Source: Euonymus europaeus
Lineage: Eukaryota > Streptophyta > Magnoliopsida > Celastrales > Celastraceae
Length of the DNA: 64,000 bases
Reading direction: 5' to 3'
Assembly (NCBI GenBank): GCA_963580455.1
Contig: OY756958.1
Coordinates: 74,501 to 138,500 of the forward strand
The notes beneath the pieces were generated by a model, which was not told the DNA's origin, ran no database searches, and worked only from the letters and a program-made list of their open reading frames with translations. This document shows, piece by piece, positions 1 to 11,724 of this stretch (position 1 is the stretch's first letter; every line of letters begins with the position of its first letter). Position numbers and translations under genes: made by a program.

Positions 1-173
1 GTTTTATGAATATCCGTTGACTCCGAGTTCTGAATTCGGTGATTTTTAGCTTGATTACACACTACTTTTCGAGCTCTACGATCCTGGAGTTTCGGATTTT
101 GATTTCAGAACTCGTGGCTAGTTGGTCTCGTTTCACCTAGTTAGCCGCGAAATGTGGTTTCTTTACGTAAACG
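1..173 (+). repeat. Reference monomer (first copy), used for monomer coordinates
   Basis: This copy defines positions 1-173 used in the other entries. Landmarks are GAATTC at 32-37, GAGCTC at 71-76, the direct 9-mer TTGATTTCA at 51-59 (TTGATTACA in this copy) and 99-107, CTAGTT at 118-123 and again at 137-142, and the palindrome TTTACGTAAA at 162-171. CGAGTTCTGAATTC at 24-37 and GATTTCAGAACTCG at 101-114 are reverse complements at 13 of 14 positions. The common form of the monomer has 38 G, 35 C and 13 CpG dinucleotides. This copy is one of the variant class with TTACAC at 55-60 and GGAG at 86-89, which is frequent only in the first 27 kb. Confidence 0.95.
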
Positions 174-692
174 GTTTTATGAATATCCGTTGACTCCGAG
201 TTCTGAATTCGGTGATTTTTAGCTTGATTTCACAATACTTTTCGAGCTCTACAATCCTGGCGTTTCGGATTTTGATTTCAGAACTCGTGGCTAGTTGGTC
301 TCGTGTCACCTAGTTAGCCGCGAAATGTGGTTTCTTTACGTAAACGGTTTTATGAATATCCGTTGACTCCGTGTTCTGAATTCGGTGATTTTTAGCTTGA
401 TTTCACGCTACTTTTCGAGCTCTACAATCCTGGCGTTTCGGATTTTCATTTCAGAACTCGTGGCTAGTTGGTCTCGTTTCACCTAGTTAGCCGCGAAATG
501 TGGTTTCTTTACGTAAACGGTTTTATGAATATCCATTGACTCCGAGTTCTGAATTTGGTGATTTTTAGCTTGATTACACACTACTTTTCGAGCTCCACAA
601 TCCTGGAGTTTCGGATTTTTATTTCAGAACTCGTGGCTAGTTGGTCTCGTTTCACCTAGTTAGCAGCGAAATGTGGTTTCTTTACGTAAACG

Positions 693-940
693 GTTTTATG
701 AATATCCGTTGACTCCGAGTTCTGAATTCGGTGATTGTTAGCTTGATTTCACACTACTTTTCGAGCTCTACGATCCTAGAGTGTTGACTCCGAGTTCTGA
801 ATTCGGTGATTTTTAGCTTGATTTCACACTACTTTTCGAGCTCTACGATCCTGGCGTTTCGGATTTTGATTTCAGAACTCGTGGCTAGTTGGTCTCGTTT
901 CACCTAGTTAGCCGCGAAATGTGGTTTCTTTACGTAAACG
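693..940 (+). repeat. Composite 248-bp unit 1 (90 + 158 bp)
   Basis: Monomer positions 1-90 are joined directly to position 16 of a second copy, with the junction at 782/783, removing 98 bp relative to two full monomers. The left part carries the linked variant GATTGTTAGC (T to G at position 46). The junction reads CCTAGAGTGTTGAC, with A in place of G before the fusion. Units 4 and 9 share this junction variant. Confidence 0.95.
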
Positions 941-1286
941 GTTTTATGAATATCCGTTGACTCCGAGTTCTGAATTCGGTGATTTTTAGCTTGATTTCAC
1001 ACTAATTTTTGAGCTCTACGATCCTGGCGTTTCGGATTTTGATTTCAGAACTCGTGGCTAATTGGTCTCGTTTCACCTAGTTAGCCGCGAAATGTGGTTT
1101 CTTTACGTAAACGGTTTTATGAATATCCGTTGACTCCGAGTTCTGAATTCGGTGATTTTTAGCTTGATTTCACAATACTTTTCGAGCTCTACAATCCTGG
1201 AGTTTCGGATTTTTATTTCAGAACTCGTGGCTAGTTGGTCTCGTTTCACCTAGTTAGCAGCGAAATGTGGTTTCTTTACGTAAACG

Positions 1287-1534
1287 GTTTTATGAATATC
1301 CGTTGACTCCGAGTTCTGAATTCGGTGATTGTTAGCTTGATTTCACACTACTTTTCGAGCTCTACGATCCTGGAGTGTTGACTCCGAGTTCTGAATTCGG
1401 TGATTTTTAGCTTGATTTCACACTACTTTTCGAGCTCTACGATCCTGGCGTTTCGGATTTTGATTTCAGAACTCGTGGCTAGTTGGTCTCGTTTCACCTA
1501 GTTAGCCGCGAAATGTGGTTTCTTTACGTAAACG
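1287..1534 (+). repeat. Composite 248-bp unit 2
   Basis: The 90/16 fusion lies at 1,376/1,377 with the common junction CCTGGAGTGTTGAC and the linked GATTGTTAGC variant in the left part. It follows unit 1 by 594 bp, that is three monomers plus 75 bp, the shortest spacing in the window. Confidence 0.95.
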
Positions 1535-2226
1535 GTTTTATGAATATCCGTTGACTCCGACTTCTGAATTCGGTGATTTTTAGCTTGATTTCACACTACT
1601 TTTCGAGCTCTACAATCCTGGCATTTCGGATTTTGATTTCAGAACTCGTGGCTAGTAGGTCTCGTTTCACCTAGTTAGCCGCGAAATGTGATTTCTTTAC
1701 ATAAACGGTTTTATGAATATCCGTTGACTCCGAGTTCTGAATTCGGTGATTTTTAGCTTGATTACACACTACTTTTCGAGCTCTATGATCCTGGAGTTTC
1801 GGATTTTGATTTCAGAACTCGTGGCTAGTTGGTCTCGTTTCACCTAGTTAGCCGCGAAATGTGGTTTCTTTACGTAAACGGTTTTATGAATATCCGTTGA
1901 CTCCGAGTTCTGAATTCGGTGATTTTTAGCTTGATTTCACAATACTTTTCGAGCTCTACAATCCTGGCGTTTTGGATTTTGATTTCAGAACTCGTGGCTA
2001 GTTGGTCTCGTGTCACCTAGTTAGCCGCGAAATGTGGTTTCTTTACGTAAACGGTTTTATGAATATCCGTTGACTCCGAGTTCTGAATTCGGTGATTTTT
2101 AGCTTGATTTCACGCTACTTTTCGAGCTCTACAATCCTGGCGTTTTGGATTTTGATTTCAGAACTCGTGGCTAGTTGGTCTCGTGTCACCTAGTTAGCCG
2201 CGAAATGTGGTTTCTTTACGTAAACG

Positions 2227-2474
2227 GTTTTATGAATATCCGTTGACTCCGAGTTCTGAATTCGATGATTGTTAGCTTGATTTCACACTACTTTTCGAGC
2301 TCTACGATCCTGGAGTGTTGACTCCGAGTTCTGAATTCGTTGATTTTTAGCTTGATTTCACACTACTTTTCGAGCTCTACGATCCTGGCGTTTCGGATTT
2401 TGATTTCAGAACTCGTGGATAGTTGGTCTCGTTTCACCTAGTTAGCCGCGAAATGTGGTTTCTTTACGTAAACG
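2227..2474 (+). repeat. Composite 248-bp unit 3
   Basis: The fusion is at 2,316/2,317 with the common junction. The left part has GATTGTTAGC plus GATG in place of GGTG after the EcoRI-type site. The right part has GAATTCGTTG, a marker shared with units 7, 11 and 13, and GTGGATAG in place of GTGGCTAG. Confidence 0.95.
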
Positions 2475-3512
2475 GTTTTATGAATATCCGTTGACTCCGA
2501 GTTCTGAATTCGGTGATTTGTAGCTTGATTTCACACTAATTTTTGAGCTCTACGATCCTGGCGTTTCGGATTTTGATTTCAGAACCCGTGGCTAATTGGT
2601 CTCGTTTCACCTAGTTAGCCGCAAAATGTGGTTTCTTTACGTAAACGGTTTTATGAATATCCGTTGACTCCGAGTTCTGAATTCGGTGATTTTTAGCGTG
2701 ATTTCACACTACTTTTCGTGCTCTACAATCCTGGCGTTTCGGATTTTCATTTCAGAACTCGTGGCTAGTTGGTCTCGTTTCACCTAGTTAGCCGCGAAAT
2801 GTGATTTCTTTACGTAAACGGTTTTATGAATATCCGTTGACTCCGAGTTCTGAATTCGGTGATTTTTAGCTTGATTACACACTACTTTTCGAGCTCTACG
2901 ATCCTGGAGTTTCGGATTTTGATTTCAGAACTCGTGGCTAGTTGGTCTCGTTTCACCTAGTTAGCCGCGAAATGTGGTTTCTTTACGTAAACGGTTTTAT
3001 GAATATCCGTTGACTCCGAGTTCTGAATTCGGTGATTTTTAGCTTGATTTCACAATACTTTTCGAGCTCTACAATCCTGGCGTTTCGGATTTTGATTTCA
3101 GAACTCGTGGCTAGTTGGTCTCGTGTCACCTAGTTAGCCGCGAAATGTGGTTTCTTTACGTAAACGGTTTTATGAATATCCGTTGACTCCGAGTTCTGAA
3201 TTCGATGATTTTTAGCTTGATTTCACGCTACTTTTCGAGCTCTACAATCCTGGCGTTTCGGATTTTGATTTCAGAACTCGTGGCTAGTTGGTCTCGTTTC
3301 ACCTAGTTAGCCGCGAAATGTGGTTTCTTTACGTAAACGGTTTTATGAATATCCATTGACTCCGAGTTCTGAATTTGGTGATTTTTAGCTTGATTACACA
3401 CTACTTTTCGAGCTCCACAATCCTGGAGTTTCGGATTTTTATTTCAGAACTCGTGGCTAGTTGGTCTCGTTTCACCTAGTTAGCAGCGAAATGTGGTTTC
3501 TTTACGTAAACG

Positions 3513-3760
3513 GTTTTATGAATATCCGTTGACTCCGAGTTCTGAATTCGGTGATTGTTAGCTTGATTTCACACTACTTTTCGAGCTCTACGATCCTAGA
3601 GTGTTGACTCCGAGTTCTGAATTCGGTGATTTTTAGCTTGATTTCACACTACTTTTCGAGCTCTACGATCCTGGCTTTTCGGATTTTGATTTCAGAACTC
3701 GTGGCTAGTTGGTCTCGTTTCACCTAGTTAGCCGCGAAATGTGGTTTCTTTACGTAAACG
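3513..3760 (+). repeat. Composite 248-bp unit 4
   Basis: The fusion at 3,602/3,603 carries the TAGAGT junction and lies exactly 2,820 bp after unit 1, so it is the HOR copy of that unit. One difference is GGCTTTTCGG for GGCGTTTCGG in the right part. Confidence 0.95.
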
Positions 3761-4279
3761 GTTTTATGAATATCCGTTGACTCCGAGTTCTGAATTCGGT
3801 GATTTTTAGCTTGATTTCACACTAATTTTTGAGCTCTACGATCCTGGCGTTTCGGATTTTGATTTCAGAACTCGTGGCTAATTGGTCTCGTTTCACCTAG
3901 TTAGCCGCGAAATGTGGTTTCTTTACGTAAACGGTTTTATGAATATCCGTTGACTCCGAGTTCTGAATTCGGTGATTATTAGCGTGATTTCACACTACTT
4001 TTCGTGCTCTACAATCCTGGCGTTTCGGATTTTCATTTCAGAACTCGTGGCTAGTTGGTCTCGTTTCACCTAGTTAGCCGCGAAATGTGATTTCTTTACG
4101 TAAACGGTTTTATGAATATCCGTTGACTCCGAGTTCTGAATTCGGTGATTTTTAGCTTGATTACACACTACTTTTCGAGCTCTACAATCCTGGCCTTTCG
4201 GATTTTGATTTCAGAACTCGTGGCTAGTTGGTCTCGTGTCACCTAGTTAGCCGCGAAATGTGGTTTCTTTACGTAAACG

Positions 4280-4527
4280 GTTTTATGAATATCCGTTGAC
4301 TCCGAGTTCTGAATTCGGTGATTTTTAGCTTGATTTCACGCTACTTTTCGAGCTCTACGATCCTGGAGTGTTGACTCCGAGTTCTGAATTCGGTGATTTT
4401 TAGCTTGATTTCACACTACTTTTCGAGCTCTACGATCCTGTCGTTTCTGATTTTGATTTCAGAACTCGTGGCTAGTTGGTCTCGTTTCACCTAGTTAGCC
4501 GCGAAATGTGGTTTCTTTACGTAAACG
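4280..4527 (+). repeat. Composite 248-bp unit 5
   Basis: The fusion is at 4,369/4,370. The left part lacks the usual GATTGTTAGC marker and instead has GATTTTTAGC with CACGCTAC, so its left half belongs to another monomer class. The right part has CCTGTCGTTTCTG, shared with units 6 and 10. Confidence 0.95.
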
Positions 4528-5565
4528 GTTTTATGAATATCCGTTGACTCCGAGTTCTGAATTCGGTGATTTTTAGCTTGATTTCACACTAATTTTCGAG
4601 CTCTACGATCCTGGCATTTCGGATTTTGATTTCAAAACTCGTGGCTAATTAGTCTCGTTTCACCTAGTTAGCCGCGAAATGTGGTTTCTTTACGTAAACG
4701 GTTTTATGAATATCCGTTGACTCCGAGTTCTGAATTCGGTGATTTTTAGCGTGATTTCACACTACTTTTCGTGCTCTACAATCCTGGCGTTTCGGATTTT
4801 CATTTCAGAACTCGTGGCTAGTTGGTCTCGTTTCATCTAGTTAGCCGCGAAATGTGATTTCTTTACGTAAACGGTTTTATGAATATCCGTTGACTCCGAG
4901 TTCTGAATTCGGTGATTTTTAGCTTGATTTCACAATACTTTTCGAGCTCTACAATCCTGGCGTTTCGGATTTTGATTTCAGAACTCGTGGCTAGTTGGTC
5001 TCGTTTCACCTAGTTAGCCGCGAAATGTGGTTTCTTTACGTAAACGGTTTTATGAATATCCGTTGACTCCGAGTTCTGAATTCGGTGATTTTTAGCTTGA
5101 TTTCACACTAATTTTTGAGCTCTACGATCCTGGCGTTTCGGATTTTGATTTCAGAACTCGTGGCTAATTGGTCTCGTTTCACCTAGTTAGCCGCGAAATG
5201 TGGTTTCTTTACGTAAACGGTTTTATGAATATCCGTTGACTCCGAGTTCTGAATTCGGTGATTATTAGCGTGATTTCACACTACTTTTCGTGCTCTACAA
5301 TCCTGGCGTTTCGGATTTTCATTTCAGAACTCGTGGCTAGTTGGTCTCGTTTCACCTAGTTAGCCGCGAAATGTGATTTCTTTACGTAAACGGTTTTATG
5401 AATATCCGTTGACTCCGAGTTCTGAATTCGGTGATTTTTAGCTTGATTACACACTACTTTTCGAGCTCTACAATCCTGGCCTTTCGGATTTTGATTTCAG
5501 AACTCGTGGCTAGTTGGTCTCGTGTCACCTAGTTAGCCGCGAAATGTGGTTTCTTTACGTAAACG

Positions 5566-5813
5566 GTTTTATGAATATCCGTTGACTCCGAGTTCTGAAT
5601 TCGGTGATTTTTAGCTTTATTTCACGCTACTTTTCGAGCTCTACGATCCTGGAGTGTTGACTCCGAGTTCTGAATTCGGTGATTTTTAGCTTGATTTCAC
5701 ACTACTTTTCGAGCTCTACGATCCTGTCGTTTCTGATTTTGATTTCAGAACTCGTGGCTAGTTGGTCTCGTTTCACCTAGTTAGCCGCGAAATGTGGTTT
5801 CTTTACGTAAACG
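5566..5813 (+). repeat. Composite 248-bp unit 6
   Basis: The fusion at 5,655/5,656 is the 1,286-bp HOR copy of unit 5, with the same CACGCTAC left half and CCTGTCGTTTCTG right half. It has one private change, TAGCTTTATTTC. Confidence 0.95.
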
Positions 5814-6505
5814 GTTTTATGAATATCCGTTGACTCCGAGTTCTGAATTCGGTGATTTTTAGCTTGATTTCACACTAATTTTCGAGCTCTACGATCCTGG
5901 CATTTCGGATTTTGATTTCAAAACTCGTGGCTAATTAGTCTCGTTTCACCTAGTTAGCCGCGAAATGTGGTTTCTTTACGTAAACGGTTTTATGAATATC
6001 CGTTGACTCCGAGTTCTGAATTCGGTGATTTTTAGCGTGATTTCACACTACTTTTCGTGCTCTACAATCCTGGCGTTTCGGATTTTCATTTCAGAACTCG
6101 TGGCTAGTTGGTCTCGTTTCATCTAGTTAGCCGCGAAATGTGATTTCTTTACGTAAACGGTTTTATGAATATCCGTTGACTCCGAGTTCTGAATTCGGTG
6201 ATTTTTAGCTTGATTTCACAATACTTTTCGAGCTCTACAATCCTGGCGTTTCGGATTTTGATTTCAGAACTCGTGGCTAGTTGGTCTCGTTTCACCTAGT
6301 TAGCCGCGAAATGTGGTTTCTTTACGTAAACGGTTTTATGAATATCCATTGACTCCGAGTTCTGAATTTGGTGATTTTTAGCTTGATTACACACTACTTT
6401 TCGAGCTCTACAATCCTGGAGTTTCGGATTTTTATTTCAGAACTCGTGGCTAGTTGGTCTCGTTTCACCTAGTTAGCAGCGAAATGTGGTTTCTTTACGT
6501 AAACG

Positions 6506-6753
6506 GTTTTATGAATATCCGTTGACTCCGAGTTCTGAATTCGGTGATTGTTAGCTTGATTTCACACTACTTTTCGAGCTCTACGATCCAGGAGTGTTGA
6601 CTCCGAGTTCTGAATTCGTTGATTTTTAGCTTGATTTCACACTACTTTTCGAGCTCTACGATCCTGGCGTTTCGGATTTTGATTTCAGAACTCGTGGATA
6701 GTTGGTCTCGTTTCACCTAGTTAGCCGCGAAATGTGGTTTCTTTACGTAAACG
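6506..6753 (+). repeat. Composite 248-bp unit 7
   Basis: The fusion is at 6,595/6,596. It has the linked GATTGTTAGC marker, a junction variant GATCCAGGAGTG (T to A) and GAATTCGTTG in the right part. Units 11 and 13 share all three markers. Confidence 0.95.
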
Positions 6754-7791
6754 GTTTTATGAATATCCGTTGACTCCGAGTTCTGAATTCGGTGATTTTT
6801 AGCTTGATTTCACACTAATTTTCGAGCTCTACGATCCTGGCATTTCGGATTTTGATTTCAGAACTCTTGGCTAATTGGTCTCGTTTCACCTAGTTAGCCG
6901 CGAAATGTGGTTTCTTTACGTAAACGGTTTTATGAATATCCGTTGACTCCGAGTTCTGAATTCGGTGATTTTTAGCGTGATTTCACACTAGTTTTCTTGC
7001 TCTACAATCCTGACGTTTCGGATTTTCATTTCAGAACTCGTGGCTAGTTGGTCCCGTTTCACCTAGTTAGCCGCGAAATGTGATTTCTTTACGTAAACGG
7101 TTTTATGAATATCCGTTGACTCCGAGTTCTGAATTCGGTGATTTTTAGCTTGATTACACACTACTTTTCGAGCTCTACGATCGTGGAGTTTCGGATTTTG
7201 ATTTCAGAACTCGTGGCTAGTTGGTCTCGTTTCACCTAGTTAGCCGCGAAATGTGGTTTCTTTACGTAAACGGTTTTATGAATATCCGTTGACTCCGAGT
7301 TCTGAATTCGGTGAATTTTAGCTTGATTTCACAATACTTTTCGAGCTCTACAATCCTGGCGTTTCGGATTTTGATTTCAGAACTCGTGGCTAGTTGGTCT
7401 CGTGTCACCTAGTTAGCCGCGAAATGTGGTTTCTTTACATAAACGGTTTTATGAATATCCGTTGACTCCGAGTTCTGAATTCGATGATTTTTAGCTTGAT
7501 TTCACGCTACTTTTCGAGCTCTACAATCCTGGCGTTTCGGATTTTGATTTCAGAACTCGTGGCTAGTTGGTCTCGTTTCACCTAGTTAGCCGCGAAATGT
7601 GGTTTCTTTACGTAAACGGTTTTATGAATATCCATTGACTCCGAGTTCTGAATTTGGTGATTTTTAGCTTGATTACACACTACTTTTCGAGCTCCACAAT
7701 CCTGGAGTTTCGGATTTTTATTTCAGAACTCGTGGCTAGTTGGTCTCGTTTCACCTAGTTAGCAGCGAAATGTGGTTTCTTTACGTAAACG

Positions 7792-8039
7792 GTTTTATGA
7801 ATATCCGTTGACTCCGAGTTCTGAATTCGGTGATTGTTAGCTTGATTTCACACTACTTTTCGAGCTCTACGATCCTGGAGTGTTGACTCCGAGTTCTGAA
7901 TTCGGTGATTTTTAGCTTGATTTCACACTACTTTTCGAGCTCTACGATCCTGGCGTTTCGGATTTTGATTTCAGAACTCGTGGCTAGTTGGTCTCGTTTC
8001 ACCTAGTTAGCCGCGAAATGTGGTTTCTTTACGTAAACG
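7792..8039 (+). repeat. Composite 248-bp unit 8
   Basis: The fusion is at 7,881/7,882, with the common junction CCTGGAGTG and the linked GATTGTTAGC variant. It lies 1,286 bp after unit 7. Confidence 0.95.
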
Positions 8040-9769
8040 GTTTTATGAATATCCGTTGACTCCGAGTTTTGAATTCGGTGATTTTTAGCTTGATTTCACA
8101 CTAATTTTCGAGCTCTACGATCCTGGCGTTTCGGATTTTGATTTCAGAACTCGTGGCTAGTTGGTCTCGTTTCACCTAGTTAGCCGCGAAATGTGGTTTC
8201 TTTACGTAAACGGTTTTATGAATATCCGTTGACTCCGAGTTCTGAATTCGGTGATTTTTAGCTTGATTTCACACTACTTTTCGAGCTCTACAATCCTGGC
8301 ATTTCGGATTTTGATTTCAGAACTCGTGGCTAGTAGGTCTCGTTTCACCTAGTTAGCCGCGAAATGTGGTTTCTTTACGTAAACGGTTTTATGAATATCC
8401 GTTGACTCCGAGTTCTGAATTCGGTGATTTTTAGCTTGATTTCACACTACTTTTCGAGCTCTACGATCCTGGCATTTCGGATTTTGATTTCAGAACTCGT
8501 GGCTAGTTGGTCTCGTTTCACCTAGTTAGCCGCGAAATGTGGTTTCTTTACGTAAACGGTTTTATGAATATCCGTTGACTCCGAGTTCTGAATTCGGTGA
8601 TTTTTAGTGTGATTTCACACTACTTTTCGAGCTCTACAATCCTGGCGTTTCGGATTTTGATTTCAGAACTCGTGGCTAGTTGGTCTCGTTTCACCTAGTT
8701 AGCCGCGAAATGTGGTTTCTTTACGTAAACGGTTTTATGAATATCCGTTGACTCCGAGTTCTGAATTCGGTGATTTTTAGCTTGATTTCACACTAATTTT
8801 CGAGCTCTACGATCCTGGCGTTTCGGATTTTGATTTCAGAACTCGTGGCTAGTTGGTCTTGTTTCACCTAGTTAGCCGCGAAATGTGGTTTCTTTACGTA
8901 AACGGTTTTATGAATATCCGTTGACTCCGAGTTCTGAATTCGGTGATTTTTAGCGTGATTTCACACTACTTTTCGTGCTCTACAATCCTGGCGTTTCGGA
9001 TTTTCATTTCAGAACTCGTGGCTAGTTGGTCTCGTTTCACCTAGTTAGCCGCGAAATGTGATTTCTTTACGTAAACGGTTTTATGAATATCCGTTGACTC
9101 CGAGTTCTGAATTCGGTGATTTTTAGCGTGATTTCACAATACTTTTCGTGCTCTACAATCCTGGCGTTTCGGATTTTCATTTCAGAACTCGTGGCTAGTT
9201 GGTCTCGTTTCACCTAGTTAGCCGCGAAATGTGATTTCTTTACGTAAACGGTTTTATGAATATCCGTTGACTCCGAGTTCTGAATTCGGTGATTTTTAGC
9301 TTGATTACACACTACTTTTCGAGCTCTACGATCCTGGAGTTTCGGATTTTGATTTCAGAACTCGTGGCTAGTTGGTCTCGTTTCACCTAGTTAGCCGCGA
9401 AATGTGGTTTCTTTACGTAAACGGTTTTATGAATATCCGTTGACTCCGAGTTCTGAATTCGGTGATTTTTAGCTTGATTTCACAATACTTTTCGAGCTCT
9501 ACAATCCTGGCGTTTCGGATTTTGATTTCAGAACTCGTGGCTAGTTGGTCTCGTGTCACCTAGTTAGCCGCGAAATGTGGTTTCTTTACGTAAACGGTTT
9601 TATGAATATCCGTTGACTCCGAGTTCTGAATTCGATGATTTTTAGCTTGATTTCACGCTACTTTTCGAGCTCTACAATCCTGGAGTTTCGGATTTTTATT
9701 TCAGAACTCGTGGCTAGTTGGTCTCGTTTCACCTAGTTAGCAGCGAAATGTGGTTTCTTTACGTAAACG

Positions 9770-10017
9770 GTTTTATGAATATCCGTTGACTCCGAGTTCT
9801 GAATTCGGTGATTGTTAGCTTGATTTCACACTACTTTTCGAGCTCTACGATCCTAGAGTGTTGACTCCGAGTTCTGAATTCGGTGATTTTTAGCATGATT
9901 TCACACTACTTTTCGAGCTCTACGATCCTGGCCTTTCGGATTTTGATTTCAGAACTCGTGGCTAGTTGGTCTCGTTTCACCTAGTTAGCCGCGAAATGTG
10001 GTTTCTTTACGTAAACG
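9770..10017 (+). repeat. Composite 248-bp unit 9
   Basis: The fusion is at 9,859/9,860 with the TAGAGT junction shared with units 1 and 4, and with GATTGTTAGC. Private changes in the right part are TAGCATGATTTC and GGCCTTTCGG. Confidence 0.95.
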
Positions 10018-10536
10018 GTTTTATGAATATCCGTTGACTCCGAGTTCTGAATTCGGTGATTTTTAGCTTGATTTCACACTAAATTTTGAGCTCTACGATC
10101 CTGGCGTTTCGGATTTTGATTTCAGAACTCGTGGCTAATTGGTCTCGTTTCACCTAGTTAGCCGCGAAATGTGCTTTCTTTACGTAAACGGTTTTATGAA
10201 TATCCGTTGACTCCGAGTTCTGAATTCGGTGATTTTTAGCGTGATTTCACACTACTTTTCGTGCTCTACAATCCTGGCGTTTCGGATTTTCATTTCAGAA
10301 CTCGTGGCTAGTTGGTCTCGTTTCACCTAGTTAGCCGCGAAATGTGATTTCTTTACGTAAACGGTTTTATGAATATCCGTTGACTCCGAGTTCTGAATTC
10401 GGTGATTTTTAGCTTGATTACACACTACTTTTCGAGCTCTACAATCCTGGCGTTTCGGATTTTGATTTCAGAACTCGTGGCTAGTTGGTCTCGTGTCACC
10501 TAGTTAGCCGCGAAATGTTGTTTCTTTACGTAAACG

Positions 10537-10784
10537 GTTTTATGAATATCCGTTGACTCCGAGTTCTGAATTCGGTGATTTTTAGCTTGATTTCACGCTA
10601 CTTTTCGAGCTCTACGATCCTGGAGTATTGACTCCGAGTTCTGAATTCGGTGATTTTTAGCTTGATTTCACACTACTTTTCGAGCTCTACGATCCTGTCG
10701 TTTCTGATTTTGATTTCAGAACTCGTGGCTAGTTGGTCTCGTTTCACCTAGTTAGCCGCGAAATGTGGTTTCTTTACGTAAACG
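10537..10784 (+). repeat. Composite 248-bp unit 10
   Basis: The fusion is at 10,626/10,627, with a private substitution giving GAGTATTGAC. The CACGCTAC left half and CCTGTCGTTTCTG right half mark it as the same lineage as units 5 and 6. Confidence 0.95.
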
Positions 10785-11476
10785 GTTTTATGAATATCCG
10801 TTGACTCCGAGTTCTGAATTCGGTGATTTTTAGCTTGATTTCACACTAATTTTCGAGCTCTACGATCCTGGCGTTTCGGATTTTGATTTCAAAACTCGTG
10901 GCTAATTGGTCTCGTTTCACCTAGTTAGCCACGAAATGTGGTTTCTTTACGTAAACGGTTTTATGAATATCCGTTGACTCCGAGTTCTGAATTCGGTGAT
11001 TTTTAGCGTGATTTCACACTACTTTTCGTGCTCTACAATCCTGGCGTTTCGGATTTTCATTTCAGAACTCGTGGCTAGTTGGTCTCGTTTCACCTAGTTA
11101 GCCGCGAAATGTGATTTCTTTACGTAAACGGTTTTATGAATATCCGTTGACTCCGAGTTCTGAATTCGGTGATTTTTAGCTTGATTTCACAATACTTTTC
11201 GAGCTCTACAATCCTGGCGTTTCGGATTTTGATTTCAGAACTCGTGGCTAGTTGGTCTCGTTTCACCTAGTTAGCCGCGAAATGTGGTTTCTTTACGTAA
11301 ACGGTTTTATGAATATCCATTGACTCCGAGTTCTGAATTTGGTGATTTTTATCTTGATTACACACTACTTTTCGAGCTCTACAATCCTGGAGTTTCGGAT
11401 TTTTATTTCAGAACTCGTGGCTAGTTGGTCTCGTTTCACCTAGTTAGCAGCGAAATGTGGTTTCTTTACGTAAACG

Positions 11477-11724
11477 GTTTTATGAATATCCGTTGACTCC
11501 GAGTTCTGAATTCGGTGATTGTTAGCTTGATTTCACACTACTTTTCGAGCTCTACGATCCAGGAGTGTTGACTCCGAGTTCTGAATTCGTTGATTTTTAG
11601 CTTGATTTCACACTACTTTTCGAGCTCTACGATCCTGGCGTTTCGGATTTTGATTTCAGAACTCGTGGATAGTTGGTCTCGTTTCACCTAGTTAGCCGCG
11701 AAATGTGGTTTCTTTACGTAAACG
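11477..11724 (+). repeat. Composite 248-bp unit 11
   Basis: The fusion is at 11,566/11,567, with the CCAGGAGTG junction, GATTGTTAGC and GAATTCGTTG markers. It is the counterpart of units 7 and 13. Confidence 0.95.

Larger units (their letters stand above)
1..3960 (+). repeat. HOR duplication with 2,820-bp shift (15 monomers + 3 x 75 bp)
   Basis: Bases 1-1,140 recur at 2,821-3,960 with only a handful of substitutions that I could find, for example near 371, 385, 447 and 3,675. Both segments include a composite unit with the same TAGAGT junction. Divergence starts abruptly after about 1,140 and 3,960, where the monomer class order changes. The intervening 1,141-2,820 is also satellite, with two further composite units. 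The sharp loss of identity at equal monomer phase is what unequal exchange or segmental duplication produces. Confidence 0.88.
3673..6345 (+). repeat. HOR, two copies of 1,286 bp (7 monomers + 75 bp)
   Basis: Sequence from about 3,673 to 5,058 recurs with a 1,286-bp shift up to about 6,345. Rare linked markers are present in both copies: GGCCTTTCGG, CCTGTCGTTTCTG after the composite unit, TTCAAAACTCG with CTAATTAGTC, and TTTCATCTAG. The match ends where CCATTGAC replaces CCGTTGAC. Boundaries are approximate to tens of bases because neighbouring monomers are so alike. One visible difference is TAGCTTTATTTC at about 5,612. Confidence 0.9.
6346..10959 (+). repeat. Satellite mosaic, including a 2,151-bp shift repeat
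   Basis: This stretch is ordinary satellite with composite units 7 to 10. Monomer order around 7,100-7,900 partly recurs from 9,251 on, a shift of 2,151 bp (12 monomers + 75 bp), and recurs again near 12,071 after a further 2,820 bp. The segment from 6,160 also recurs at 11,131 (shift 4,971 bp, 27 monomers + 4 x 75 bp). No unit repeats cleanly more than twice, and there is no non-satellite DNA. Confidence 0.8.

Noticed and set aside
1..173. CENP-B box
   Set aside because: I compared the TTCG sites on both strands with the pattern TTCGNNNNANNCGGG. None has the required A and CGGG at the right distance.
782..783. Composite junctions as assembly breakpoints
   Set aside because: The same junction occurs fifteen times with different flanking variants and linked markers. 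A set of assembly errors would not give one shared breakpoint with inherited variants.
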